A stretch of DNA of 64,000 bases, taken from the NCBI GenBank assembly GCA_020226215.1, contig CM035234.1, positions 54,501,275-54,565,274 of the forward strand, written 5' to 3'. Origin of the DNA: Sindora glabra (Eukaryota > Streptophyta > Magnoliopsida > Fabales > Fabaceae). The notes beneath the pieces are model-generated. The model saw only the letters and a program-made list of their open reading frames with translations. It was not told where the DNA came from and made no database searches. Positions 47,536 through 60,857 of this stretch are shown here, piece by piece; the stretch's first letter is position 1, and every line of letters starts with the position of its first letter. The position numbers and the translations under genes were made by a program.

Positions 47536-47778
47536 CATATAGCATATTACATAATGCATTCTGTTTCTGTTTATTGCATTTGCATTCTATTTGCATTAGT
47601 TTCTTTCATTTTCATTGCATCAACAAGTTAACAATTATGTAGATATTGTTAAGAATTCATTTAGAAATGATAAAATTAAAGGATCATTAGGGGTACGACC
47701 TGGTTGTGCCACTTTTCTACATTATTTCTTCACCAGACCAGTCTTAACTAATTTTGGTGTATTGCAACTTGCATATCA
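46124..47778 (+). repeat. 3' LTR of the Athila-like element
   Basis: About 1655 bp, starting ttatgagaaaaatatt (TGATGAG in the other copies) and ending gcatatca. It contains an expanded (TA)n tract at about 47505-47534, absent in the 5' LTR. It is colinear with 31604-34118 apart from the insertion there. Confidence 0.88.
47505..47534. repeat. (TA)n microsatellite in the 3' LTR
   Basis: About 15 TA units. The corresponding site in the 5' LTR (about 33850) is attatatttatagc, so the expansion occurred after insertion or is LTR-specific. Confidence 0.9.
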
Positions 47779-47783
47779 CATCC

Positions 47784-49696
47784 TCATAGTTTACTAAGAA
47801 TTTCTCATCCGGCTATCACAATATCCAATGTTATTGCTTTAGTACAATTCACAATTTTTCAATACCTTATAAGGCTCGATTCACAATGTAGTAAATTTGT
47901 TAGAGCTTCACTTTAATCATATCACAAGTTTCCATCCAAGCTTACATAGATAACTATTTAACAATTACAAGTAATCAAAGCATATAACACAACCACAATA
48001 TGCTATTACAATTAATCAATTAGTAACTAATAACAACACCATGCTTTTGCCGTGCACTCCGATCCATTGACATTCTTTCAAATAGCTAATTACATGTATT
48101 CCATAGAACTAAATCTATACATGAATATATGCATGAATAAAAGTTCTCTACTATTAACAAAAAGAGTACAAATCATAGTATTTAAACTATCTTTTATTAA
48201 AATATTAATATATGGTGTGATATATACTTACTTAATGGAATCTCTCAACTTCAAAGGTTCCCAACTCTTCTACTTTCACCTTCCATTTCTTCCTAATTGT
48301 TAATACATGATGATAAGGTATAATTATATGCACAATACTTGTTTTCTTTCCATATATTACAAATTTATATTCTGATCATAATATAACAACATTCCCTATT
48401 ACTTGCTTCTTAGAATTTCCAATACTATTTGGTAATTCAAGCATGCATCTTATTCATCTTTTATTAGGTTAATCATAGAAAACTAGGAATACTAACACCT
48501 TAAGATCTCATTTGATCTTATTAGAATTTTTTAGATTATTAATTCTCTTTAACAAGATTAACCAAAACTACATACCATACTTTACTAGATTTATAGTTAT
48601 GTTGTAGAAGTACTTTTGTTTATATCAATGTGTCCAACAAAGAAATTAAATTAGGATCATCATGGCCTTGAACAATTATAACAATGTAATAATAACAAAG
48701 ATCTTCTAATCTGAGTAAGGGCAACAAACTTGTGCAATTGACTTATGCTTTAATGTTAACTATGTTAACTTCTAGCATTGGAATACATTTGATAGGATTT
48801 CAAATATGATCCTTCTTAATGCTTTCACATTGAATAATTTATAAATTGTCAAGTTCACATGCAAAAATTAGTAAGAAAGTCTGAATCCCAACTAAATGTA
48901 ATTTTTATTAATACAAATGTGATTTGCATAGATAGAAAATATAAATAATAAATAATAATACAATATTATTAAAATTTTTGTGATTAAAGAACTTAGATAA
49001 ACATCTAGATAATACACATAATACCCTAATAGTAATTTGATTTGTATAAACACATTGCTCACTATTTGAAATAATAATCTAAAGTTTAAAAACTCATACC
49101 ATTTTGGGAGTGCTCCTTCAACTCTTATAATTATAACTTGTTAGCATTCATCTAGATGTTCATCATATTAATTGTTACTTTGCCATTATGGATTGCCGCT
49201 CCCACTTTCTTAAAGCTAACTGGAGCTCAACGGTAGTAGGAATACCATAAGAACTCTAATGAAAATGAAAGAGGATAGCTGCTCACAAGTTCTATCAAGC
49301 AACATAACTTAAGACCTCCCCATTTCTACATTTCAAATATTACACACCAATGCATTAAAAGTGAGAGGAACAACAACTCCTGTACCATTGTAAGATGTAA
49401 CTATCCAAATAAAATTAAGAAGCAAAGGTGGTAGCATCGAAGATGTCTTTGCAAGTGTATGGCGGCCAAAAAAAGAATGATGTGCTAAAGAAATACAGGA
49501 GATTGGCTCCCTTTTTATGTCATCGACGAGAGTTTTCTCATAGCTTTAGCATAACAAATTGCGCTATAGAAGCACCCTCCAATGGCACCACCAGCATTAG
49601 AAAAAGGAAAGGCATAGGAAACTGTTGAGAAGAGAAAAGGAGAAAGAGAGAGAAAGAGTAGGGAAAAAAGAGAAAAAGGAACTACTTTAGCTAATG
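47784..49696. other. Unassigned AT-rich stretch
   Basis: No coding similarity, LTR border or tandem repeat was recognised. Short open frames lack known motifs. A purine-rich run lies at 49626-49680 (agaagagaaaaggagaaaga). Confidence 0.5.
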
Positions 49697-51225
49697 CTTT
49701 GTTTGGATTGGGGAGGAGTGGGAGGAGAAAGAAATTTGAGGAGAAAGAAAATGAAGGAGAAGGAATTTTCTTTTAAGTTGTTTAGAATGAGAGAAAAAAT
49801 TATAATTAAGTTAATTAACCATAATGCTCTTATGCATAAAAAATATTTAAATATTTCTAAAATGAATATTCTCCAGAAAATCACTTAAGAATTTCCAAAA
49901 TTAAGTATTTTTAGAAAAAATTAATATAATATTACTAAAAAGAAGTATTTCTCACACAAAATATTTCTAAAGTTCTTATTTTAAGCTATTATACTATTTA
50001 AAATTTTTATGATTAATTAAATTAGAATATACAAATCAATTACTTATGTATATTTTTAATTTTATAAAAGATTATCCATCCTACTTTACATAAAAAAAGT
50101 TAGAACTTAATATTACCTTCAGTAATTTTATAGATAGGATTTTTTACTAAAGATCTTGTTCCAAGATAGAATTTAACTATTTATATATTTTAAAATTTAT
50201 CTATTATTTATTATACCTTATAATAAAATTCAAGACTTTTATATTATACTAATGACATTGTAAAATTATATCTATTGGATTAGGGGGTTTGATTTAATAT
50301 TAACTTAGATGGTTTCAAGATAATAGGTTAGAATAGGTATAACCAAGAGGTGGCTAAGCATGGTTTTATTTTCTGAGTAGCCTAAACTTTAGTGCACCAA
50401 ATCTCTCTTTGGATGTTCTTTTAAAATATTAACTAAGGAGCAATTGAGATGTGTTATGGTGGCAAGCTTATGCTATAACTAATACACCTTAACAACACCT
50501 ATAGATGCCTTTATTTATTTATTTATTCATTTTCCTTGCTTTCTCTCTCCTTCATTGGGTTTTCTTTCTTTTCTTGACTATTTTCTCTCTTTCTCTCACC
50601 CCTAACACCACAACCATATTTCTTTTTCTTCCTTTTGTTTTTCTCTGATGCATCTGGTTCTTAATCACCACTATGCCATTTGTTTTCCCACTTCTACTTT
50701 GATTAATAATCTAGCATGGCCATAAGAAAGATCCATTGTTGGGTAGCTAGGCAGCACATTGCCATAACTTCCATCGACTAATTATGGCCTCCAATGTGTG
50801 GCAATAAGTACATGATCGTCAGCACTCACTCACCATTCTGACAAAGTCTCGCCATGTTCTAAGAAGCCTAGACAAAGAGTATGCATAAATGAGAAAAGAA
50901 GTACCTATGTGATGCAGCAAATATGGCTACAGCAAGTCCAACGATGGTGGATCCAATAATAACAGCTCCTTAGAAGATTAATCATGCACAATGGTTGAGC
51001 AACTGAGGGCATACGCAGAAAATGACAAAAATGGGGGTTTTCTTCTATGTTTTCTTCTCATATGTGGGGAGAAAATTTTTTCTATAAGACCCACTTATTT
51101 TTTTCCATCCCAATTTCTTTTCCTTCTAATTTCTTCTACATCTAAATAGTAAAATTGAAAATTTTCTTCTTTAATTTCTCTTCCCCTTTTTTTTCTCCCT
51201 AGTTTTCACTTATTCCAAACACAAG
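49697..51225. mobile_element. Candidate terminal-inverted-repeat element, about 1.5 kb, non-coding
   Basis: The left end ctttgtttggattggggag and the reverse complement of the right end, cttgtgtttggaataagtg, share a CTTTGTTTGGA-like terminus, and both are followed by G/A-rich sequence. No transposase and no convincing TSD were found, so it could instead be two fragments or chance. Confidence 0.3.
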
Positions 51226-51996
51226 GTAAGAGAAAAGATGAGAGAGAGAACTGAACATGGCTAACTTAAAAGTTAGTGAAAAAAGAGAAACAATAGCTAG
51301 CAATAGGAAGAAATTGAAAAGAAAAATCTAGACGAGAGTTGTCATATTCCAAAATAAAAGAGGTGGTGGTGGATTTTTCTTTTAAAGAAAGAAAAATAAT
51401 TTAATTTGGGACAACAACCCAAAATAATACTTAAAAAGAAGAAGTTTAGATATATTAAAGAGAGAAAACCTATAGGCACAAAAATGAGGTGGAACATAAA
51501 AAAATAACAATAATAATTAAAAAAGCTAAAGATTTTGATTTCATGCTCCTCACTTATAATGAGTTCAAAATCTTACTTTAAATCTCATCCCTCCACTTAA
51601 TTAAAATTCCATCCTAACCATTTAAAAATTCATTTTCATAAACTAATTTTATTTTAAATCTTAATTTATTTATTTCAATCTTTGCCTAATATATATAAAT
51701 ATATATTTTTTTGAAATTTTAAAATAAGATATTATTCAAATTTTCCATAAATAACAAAAATAATTTATCAAATATAACCAATTTATTTCATAAATCCTTA
51801 TGCCCATAATCACTAGAATTTTTTTTCAACTTATGAGAAATTCTTTAAACAAGCCTTAAATTAGTTTTAGTCATATAAAAATAAATATAAATATATTCCA
51901 AATATTATTATTAATATCATTTTTAATATTTTTCAAAACCTTGAAGATGGAAGAGAAGTCTAAAACTAAATATTATCCCTATAAATAAGATAATTA
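51226..51996. other. Unassigned AT-rich stretch
   Basis: Nothing recognised. It ends in aatta, the left TSD copy of the X LTR that follows. Confidence 0.5.
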
Positions 51997-53361
51997 TGTT
52001 AGTATATATACCTTAAAATCAATCATATTAATGATTGTAAATTTGAATCGTATTATTTTAATGGCAATTCCAATTATTATATTTATATATATTGTCTGCA
52101 TAATATATTTAATTACAATAATAACTTTAGAATAATTGTATTCTTAAATGTCCCTAATCATATATTATTGTGGATTAGGTTGCTTTGATATATTAAGACT
52201 AGCATATGTTGTGACTTATATGGGATATTAAGTTTACATGTGAGTACAAGTTAGAGGACTTGTATACTGGACTGACCCATCCTAAGAAACACTACATGGA
52301 TCATTATATGAGTGTCATAAGTAATTCTTAGTGATCATTATTAATATGGTCCTTTGACCTAAGATCGCTAAAGTTCCTTACATGTGAGTTTCATATTTTG
52401 ATACTATTTTATGTCACTCATGGTTGAGTGAATGCAAAAGTAGTTATTGGATATATCACATATCATGCGGAGGGATTTGTGTGATCAAGATGGAATTTGT
52501 CCCTCCTATATAACAAGAGTAACATCTGTGGGCCCCTTGATTAAGTAAAATCAAGAAAATGCATGGCCATGCTCATATGAATTGACAAGGATGTCAATTA
52601 CATTTATTTCAGTCAACTTACTTAAGAATTAAGAAACCTTAAGATTAGGCGATATGGGAATGACACGGTCTATGTCTCGTGCTTAATCTAGATGTTTACG
52701 ACAAGAGAACATAGATGATGATCACATGTAAAGGTTTAGTCAAATCACCGACTTTCTCATTACTTGGGTAACAATAATGTGTTGCTAGACACCACTCATT
52801 GTTTATGATCATTAATGATCATTGCTAACACAATGAGAGCCTGTAAGGTAGTACACTTAGAGTATAGTGAATTTAGAATTAATGGACTAAATTGTTTGGG
52901 CCTAATATTTGAGAATTCTATGTTATAATTATAAGGCCCAATAATAAGCTCATAATTATACATGGAACAAGCTCAATTAGTTAGGGTTTTCTATGAACCT
53001 ATTTAAAGAGGCTTGTTAGGTAATAATAGAGGATTATTATTCATGCATCCTAAGTATAGAAAAATCCTAGCACCTCTCCTTGATAAAAAAAATACTCTTG
53101 AAGAGGCATAGCTAGCACTACGAGAAGAAAAAAGAACAATTCCAACTGGTGTTTGTGTGGACGTTCATTAGTGATTCGCGAGTTTATGTGGATACCTCGG
53201 AGTCTTCGACCAAAAGGAAGCTAAAGAAGTGATCAATAACCGAGTTCTTGAGTCATCATTAAGGTATTGAACGATTTCCTATTCTAATTTAACATTTTAT
53301 ATGGATCCATTAGCTAGGATCAATTTATTCTGCTGCGCTTGTTTAGCTTCCGATCCCAACA
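51997..53361 (+). mobile_element. Family X solo LTR
   Basis: The unit runs from TGTTAGTATATATACC to CGATCCCAACA, 1365 bp, with perfect aatta TSDs (51992-51996 and 53362-53366). It is the reverse complement in layout of 40872-42220. The TATTTAAAGAGG box at about 53000-53008 lies about 1 kb from the start, defining plus-strand sense with a short R-U5 part after it. Non-coding. Confidence 0.86.
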
Positions 53362-53366
53362 AATTA

Positions 53367-55502
53367 TTCATAAACATTGAAATTTATAAAAATTTAAATA
53401 TTAACTAATAGAATAAATAAATATTCTATCTTAATCTTCTAGTGAAGGTAGAAGCCTTTAAACCTTAATGAATTCTTTTTTTTCTTCATAATTCTTTCTT
53501 TAGGTTTTCCACTAACTATATGTTATCTTGGATGCAACACTTTAGATTCTAGGTGAAGGGAACAAGTTATACAAACATCCTTAAGTGAGGAGAGATATAC
53601 TTTTCTTCTTCTTGGTTTTCTTTCTTGATGATTTTTAATATATAGATATATATCTATTTTTTTTGATGATTATCATTTGCTATGTTAAATTCGTGATTAT
53701 TCATGGTAGATTATATGTTATTCTTGCTCTATGGTTACTAATGTATGAAACCAAGATTATCATGGTGGATTAGTTTGAAAAGTTTTATGATGAATAGTTG
53801 AAAGTGTTAATTTTGAAGATGATTTCTTTAAAATAGTGCAGTTTTGGAAACATCATTTTTCATGAAAATGGAAAAAAATCTTAAAGAGAAAGTAAGTTGA
53901 AACTTTTGGGTTTTCTATGATAAAAAAGGAAAATTATGTTTTTATAATTGAAAAGATGTTATACAATATTCTACCTTGAATTAAAGATGATAGAATGCAT
54001 TAAAATCAAGTTTTGAAATTAAAAATGGATTTAGTTTTACACAAAAGGGCTTTTGGTTATGTTTAAAGAGGGAAAATTTCTATTTTTATGATAAAAATTT
54101 AGTAAAAGCAAAACTATACTCTAAAAGAAAGGTTCTAGAATGATTACATTAAAGTTTTCAAGCAAAAATCACTCTAAAATCAATATGTAGAACTTTCAAG
54201 TTTCATACAATTTTTATACAAAAAAATTCTTATTTTGTGAGAAAAGTTTATAAAGATTATAAACAATTATATGAAAAGTATATAGCAAGAATATGTTTAA
54301 AAACTTATGAAAAAAATACAAAAAAAATAGTTTTTGAAATTATGCTTTCACGTAATAAAGTTCCTTTACAAGTTGCTTTGATTGGTAATTATTTTTTATG
54401 ATCTTTATAACTCGTTTTTATGACTAAAAATGATTTAAAGATTTTATTTTTTTAAACATTAATTCTAGAAATTTTTACAAAATTTTATTAAAGTTTGATA
54501 TTTTTATAGGAATTTCAAAGTTGAAGGTGATAATTTCAAGCAATTTCATAATTGCTCAAGGTAGTAAATAGCGTAACATGTTTTGAATTGAAAAAAGTTG
54601 AAATATGATGTTTAAAATCTATATTTTAAATTTGGAAACAATTTACTAAAGTTTTTTATTTTAAATGGAATTTATAAGTAGAAGGATGGTTATTAAACTT
54701 AGAATGAGTTTATGACTATTTTTTAACTTTTGGATGTTGCTATGTAGTGATATTATGCAGTTTTATTACTACTAAGAAGCATGTTAAATGCTTGATTAAA
54801 TAAGGAAAAATAGTTTTTCTAACTTATTAGAATGACTTATAAGGTAAAAGATCAATTCTACATAGAAACAAAAGATGTGGAACTTAGAAAAATCCATGTT
54901 AAGAACTCTATAGTTTTACTGAGGAAACAATGGGTTTAATGATTATATCAGAATGCTGTTATGCATCTTTAATAGCATACTAATATGCTAAGAGTATTCA
55001 AAGTGATGATAGTAATTTTTTTGTAAAAAATGGATACCACTCGATATGGTTTCATAGTAAAAGCATAAGCTTATTATGTGATTATCATGTTGATAAGCTC
55101 TTGAAAGTGAAATAGTGACACCAAAATGAAAGCATTGATAATACTTGTAATCATTAGAAAAGTGATGAGGTAAATCTATAAATTTCTCCTAATAGATTAC
55201 TTTCATATTCTAGCTATGGCTATGGTTGGCATATTGACCTTGCCTTATTTATAAGAATTGGGATAATGGGAGTCCCATGTGAAATTAATCGATTTTATGG
55301 CTATATGTCAAATATAGGCTTTTATGTGATGTGTGACATATTTATGTGATATAAGACCTTGTGGAGAGTTTTGGAGTTTAGCTCTAACTTCTAAGTTACA
55401 AAGAAGGTTGAGTGGGATAAGGTTAATCATAAAGGGACAAGGTTATGATATGCATGGGATAATGTTAGCCTAGAGTAATAAAGAAAGACCTTTATGGCTC
55501 AA
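53367..55502. other. Unassigned AT-rich stretch
   Basis: No coding similarity. The part at 55200-55500 (ggttggcatattgaccttgc and following) has the look of plant gypsy LTR sequence, but no border was found except the Y unit start at 55503. Confidence 0.4.
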
Positions 55503-58009
55503 TGTAATGTCCTGAATTTTTAAATTCTATCATTTGAATCTCTAAATTCTGAGGCTATAGAAACGAAGAGCACGTTTGAATTAGCTTGGTGGGTGAATCT
55601 TAAGTTGAAAGGAATTAAGTGTAAGTGTAATCGAAATTTCGAAGGAAAAAAGGTAGTAAGAAAAAAATTAATTTTCCTAAACAGTATAGATGATTAGAGG
55701 AGGTTAGAAAACCCTAGAAATGGAAGTTGTCTAAGTCTGACAGTGTAAGGAATTTTAAACAAACAGAAACCCTATAGACTAAATTGCAAAGTGCAAAATC
55801 GGGTGTGGTTAAAGTGTGAATAACCAAGAATTTGGGATCTAATATGAATAATCAAGAATTTGGAGTGTAGTATGTAATTCCATAAAGTATGACCAATAGA
55901 CACATAACAAGTGTCATTATAAAAGAAAAATGGCAAGAATAGCCTTACTAATTGGTGAAAAAGGACTAAAATACCCTTGAAAATTTTAAAAATGACCAAA
56001 ATACCCTTGAAGCTTCATGAAAACTCTTCTTCCTTCTCCTTTCTTCTCCAAGCCGTAGACCACCTCCATGAAAGCACCAAAAACATGCAAGAGAGAGAAG
56101 GAAGAGACAGAAAATTTCTCTTGGCTTTTTCACCTAAAAATAGTGAGAATTAGGCTTATGTGTAGAAGACAAAGTTGCTCCTCTCATCAAGCTCTATCTA
56201 TTGGTGTGTTTAGATTGAAGAAAGCTCAAGTTTGATCAAGTTTGGTGAGCTCCAAGTGAGGATTCTCAAGTTGCTCCAATAGGTAAAAATGTTCTCCTCT
56301 AAAAGTTATTTAATGTACTCTTTTTAGTTTCTTGAAATTTTGATATTGGTGTGGTCAAAGGAAGTTGACCATGGAGTTTTGAATAATTTGAGCATGTTTA
56401 ATGATGTTTTGGATATTGTTATGTTGATCTATGGCTTTGGTTTGGTGTAAAAACAACAAGAAACCATGATGTACACACTAGGATTTTAGAGGCATAATGG
56501 TGCATGTATGGATTTGGCATGATTTGTTTGGAATTTGGCTAAATTGATGAAATTAGAATGATTCTTATGAATTATGAAGCCTATGGAAGATGAAATTTTG
56601 AATTATGAAAGTGTGTGTGAAACTTCCCTTTTGAGAAGCCAAAACTGTGAATATGGAAAAGAAGGAGGGAAGGAGATTTAGCCATTTAAATTGTGTTTTT
56701 GCAAGATTGGAATAATGTATTACAATGAAATTTAGGAGGTATTAGAATGTACATTAAAATTTAGGTCACTTCCTTCATGGTTTGGTGTATGTGGAGGAAA
56801 TGAAGAATGCATGAAGTTTAAGAAAAATGATGATGTTCTAATAAGAACTATGATGTGTATTTATGTAGACTAAGAAGTGACAAGTTGGAAAGGTAAGAGG
56901 AATTGTAAAGAAAATTTTAAGTGAGGGCCAAAGAATCATCTCTATTGGAAGTTTTTAAAAGGTAGCTAGCTTTATCCTTAAGCTCTGTTTTCTATTTATA
57001 TGCTTTTCTGTATCTTGTGCCATTGTATGGAATGTGTACAAAATTGCTTTGTGCGGTACCTATGGCCCGAGTATCTCGAAAAGATACTGAAATGCTGTAT
57101 GTGAGGCCTATAGTCTGAGTTCATTGAAAAGACAGTGAAATTGCTGCGTATAAGGCCTAGGTACGATTATCTGTGATGGCTATCTAGATATTTATATGAG
57201 TCCTTGAATGGGCTTGATGATTGCTGTGTGCGGTGCATGATTCCTACAATGGTATTAGATGACAATGGTATAAAATAATGTATTAAATGATTGATTAATT
57301 GATTTTGGAATGTATATTTTTATTGGCTTAAGGATCTGGAATGGCTTGATATGTTTTTCTTGAAATAGCTAGCTACTGGGAAACCTTGTTTCTTATATTT
57401 CTATATTATTACTAATCATTCCAGGTGATGCTTCTAAAGGCTCTCTTGACAAAGGAGAATAATGCTCTAAAGTTGTATTAAAAATATTTATAGAGTTTGT
57501 GATGTTAATATATGATGAATATATATTTTGTAAGTTGAACTTTTTGTATAACTATATGACCCTTGCCTATATTTTATGAAATATATGAATTTGATATATT
57601 GTGAGTTGGTTTGGAGTAGAGGGCAATTTAGTATGCAATATGTGTAAAATTGAAAATGACCAAATGAATAGTAAATGACTAAATGAACAGTGAACTCGTA
57701 GGCAGCAGGTTGAGTATGTTTGCAGGGACTTTTGGTTAAGTTTTAATGCTCTAAAAATTATGAGAAAATTCAGGAGTGAACTTAATTTATATAACATCCT
57801 ATGTAACAAAATTTAGGTTAAAATAAGCTCTTCTTCTATGTGAATTTATTACACGTTTTGGACTTCCCTGTTACCGTCACAGTGCTGAGTATTAATTGTA
57901 TCTCAGAGATCAGAAGGAGTAAATGGATGAGTTTTCATCTGAAAATTTTATGGAAAGTATATAACATGTTAATAAAGTTCCATACCAAATTTGAGATTAT
58001 TAGAAGTTA
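55503..58009 (+). mobile_element. Family Y LTR unit (subfamily B), cut by an assembly gap
   Basis: It starts TGTAATGTCC at 55503 after ctcaa. It follows the Y layout, lacks the ACACGGGG array, and at 57640-58000 contains the same 3' module as the reverse complement of 15766-16110 (gaccaaatgaatag, cagtgaactcgtagg, gtttgcagggac). Its end and right TSD fall in or beyond the N gap. Confidence 0.78.
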
Positions 58010-58109
58010 NNNNNNNNNNNNNNNNNNNNNNNNNNNNNNNNNNNNNNNNNNNNNNNNNNNNNNNNNNNNNNNNNNNNNNNNNNNNNNNNNNNNNNNNNNN
58101 NNNNNNNNN
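58010..58109. other. Assembly gap of exactly 100 N
   Basis: One hundred N characters, the usual placeholder for a gap of unknown size. It interrupts the Y unit, so sequence on the two sides may not be adjacent. Confidence 0.97.
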
Positions 58110-60857
58110 GCAAAACTTTAGGATGACTTTTGATATTGAATGTTATCTTGAGTGATGTGAAGGAAATGCAAAGGTAACACTAGTATTGGTTAAGAAATCA
58201 TTTGGTGCTAGTCATGACCTACCTAGTTGATTTTAAAGAGTTATTAGACTTAGATTATCACCTTATTTAATTTTGGGATGATGCAACTTAAATATATAAC
58301 TTTGAGATGACATTTATATGATATTGAATGTTATTGAATGATATAATGACATTTATATGATATTAAATGTTATTTTAAGTGACAAGGCAAATTATTGCAT
58401 TTGATTCAATATTGTTTTCTAGATTACTTCTAATTATAGATTCTTATAAAATAAAATTTTAATGTTATATAAGCAAGATAATATCATTTGTAACAATGGA
58501 AAATAAAAAAATACTAAATAAGGCATACAAAATTGTGCCATGATTGGTGTCAATTTGGAACTAAGGCTATCAATAACTCATACTAATAAAAATAATTACT
58601 ATCTTCTTGCATTTAGAGTTAGTCCAAACTAACATAACAATCAAACTATGGTGCCAGTTTAAACTGACACAAAACATAACATGAACATCAATTTTGTATG
58701 TAATAGCATTAGTCTTTTAATATCTTTGACAGTCATAAACCATATTTAAATTAAAGTAGTATGATGCTGATTATTCTGATAGTTACTACAATTGATGCAA
58801 AACACATTGTGCGCTATTTATCGCATTGGTTATGTAAACCATTTGCATATCACATAACATTAGTCATAACTAATGCTAAGCAGTATTTTGAACTAATGTT
58901 ACATATATATATATATATATTTATAATGCCATCTTATTAAAGACAAAGTGTTTTTATATTTAATCAATGTTTAATATTCGATATAGTTTACTTGAGCTAA
59001 CTGTAGATGCTAGTGTTTTGTAGCAATTGATATTGAAACTTTCCTTAGGCAAAAGTTGAAAATATAGAAAGTAGAGTATGTCGTGAATTGAAAATGAAAA
59101 GTACAAAGCATATCGTAAGTTGAAAATAAATGGAATAAAGCATGGTGCTATTTGTAAATTTTATCCTAAAGCTTTTCTAACCTTAAATGATTCTCTAACT
59201 AACAAAGTATGTTATCTTTTAAATTTTAAGATAATTCTTTTTAATTTTATGTTTATACTTCCTAATTATTTTGTAGGGTTGAAACTTATTAGCATTTGGC
59301 TAAATATATAAAGTTTAAGTTTACTAGAAAGTGCAAAAGGAAGGATTTATTTTAATTTTTATGTTTATTCTTGCAATTAGTTTCTAATTGTACAATCAAT
59401 TAGATTTTGTTGCTAATTATTTTGATATAACTTTTATAGATTTGTACAAATAAGAAATTTAATTTCATTCATCTTCTTTAACATTTAGTGATATTATTTA
59501 CTATTTATTTATATTAAATGTGTAATATTATACATCAAATTTTTATGAATGCTCATTGTATTTACAGGTATTGGATTTAAGAATATTTTTAAAAAAGTGC
59601 ATACCTCATATATTAAGTAATGATATCAAGATAAATTTAATAAAGCACTCATCTTTGATTGGGGTAGTGTATATAACCTTTCATAATTTTTAAACTTTTT
59701 TTTTTTTTTTAAAATGATTGAAATTAGAATTTTGTAGAGTTATAAGATATGTTGGTTTATTTTTCTAGTTAGGATATTTTGCAAGGAAAATATAAAGAAA
59801 ATAGAAAGGATAAGGAAGTAGGAATAGAAGGATGGAGTTAAGACATACCACATCAATTATTAAATGAAACTAAAGTGGTATTATGAAACTTAGATGTTGA
59901 TTTTCTAGAAAAAAATGTTTAATATTATTTTTCATGATGTTAGTAAAAGGAACAACATCGGTTATTTTTAATATTATAATTAACCCTATTGTTATTGTTT
60001 ACAATGATTATACAACCAACATTAAAATTAACATACAACAATATTCAATTAGATGTCAATTGAAAATTAATGTGTAATCCTTTAAACACTAATGTTAATA
60101 AACTATTCTATAATAATGTATTTTACAGCTTTGATGTTAGTTATGATACATTTATATGATTGTATTTTCTAAGTATGAACTTAAGAGACAATTTAGATTT
60201 TGAAAGGTAAAAGCTAATTTATCTGCTATTTGTTATAAGGAGTTTGATTTCTAATAACATGTGAGTTTTACATAAGTATCCTATACTTAAAATAAAATCA
60301 TAAATTCCTACTAGGATTTATGTTTTTTATTTTTAAGATTTTGTACTTTATGTAATTTTTGCTATAAGTAACATATTTTGATTCTTTAAATTTGTTTTAT
60401 TGCACAATTGGGTCTAACTAATACTAAAAAAAGATGAATTTATTTTTGTAATTTTCATTTTTTTCTTTTTATTATTGATCTTGATTTTTTGATAAAGTTG
60501 CAATATTGAGTGGTAAGTGCTGGATTTATTCCATTTTTACTGTACATAGGGTAGTGAAAAAGTAACAGTTAAAAAAATTATGTAAATATTATATGTCAAC
60601 ATTCTATGCAAAAAAAAGACATTATTTTTTTAGAAAAACCTAACATAGTAACCATTTTCCATGTTAGTTTTTTTTTAAATTAAAGATCGACATATTATGT
60701 AAGTAATTAAAAAGACTTTAAAAGAAAAAATTACAAAAACTAACATTAACCCTTCTCCACATTGATTTTCTAACCCGTCTGGAATTGTATAACATACAAT
60801 GTCACTCAAATGTATATTGGTTTTTAAATTGGTATGGTTTTTATGAAATAAGTAATG
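58110..60857. other. AT-rich stretch with CACTA-like subterminal palindromes
   Basis: No coding similarity. Near-perfect palindromes gttagtccaaactaac (58618-58633), gtgccagtttaaactgacac (58651-58670) and cattagtcataactaatg (58858-58875) share AGT...ACT cores. This resembles subterminal repeats of plant CACTA elements. A (TA)n tract lies at about 58904-58920. Confidence 0.45.

Larger units (their letters stand above)
31604..47778 (+). mobile_element. Athila-like Ty3/gypsy retrotransposon with both LTRs
   Basis: The two LTRs (31604-34118 and 46124-47778) have the same ends, TGATGAGAAAAAT at the start and CATATCA at the end. Flanks catct and catcc form a 4-of-5 TSD. Internal order is PBS, gag, protease, RT, RNase H and integrase on the plus strand, then a long non-coding 3' part. 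After removing nested insertions (about 0.86 kb in the 5' LTR and 4.55 kb in the 3' region) the element is about 10.7 kb, a normal Athila length. Protein motifs match Athila throughout. All frames are interrupted. Confidence 0.88.

Noticed and set aside
47418..47642. Open frame with a Tyr-Ile repeat
   Set aside because: The repeat is the translation of the (TA)n microsatellite inside the Athila 3' LTR.
49428..49628. Open frame of 66 codons as a possible host gene exon
   Set aside because: It has no recognisable domain, no clear splice context and no conserved neighbours. Its length is within chance for this composition.
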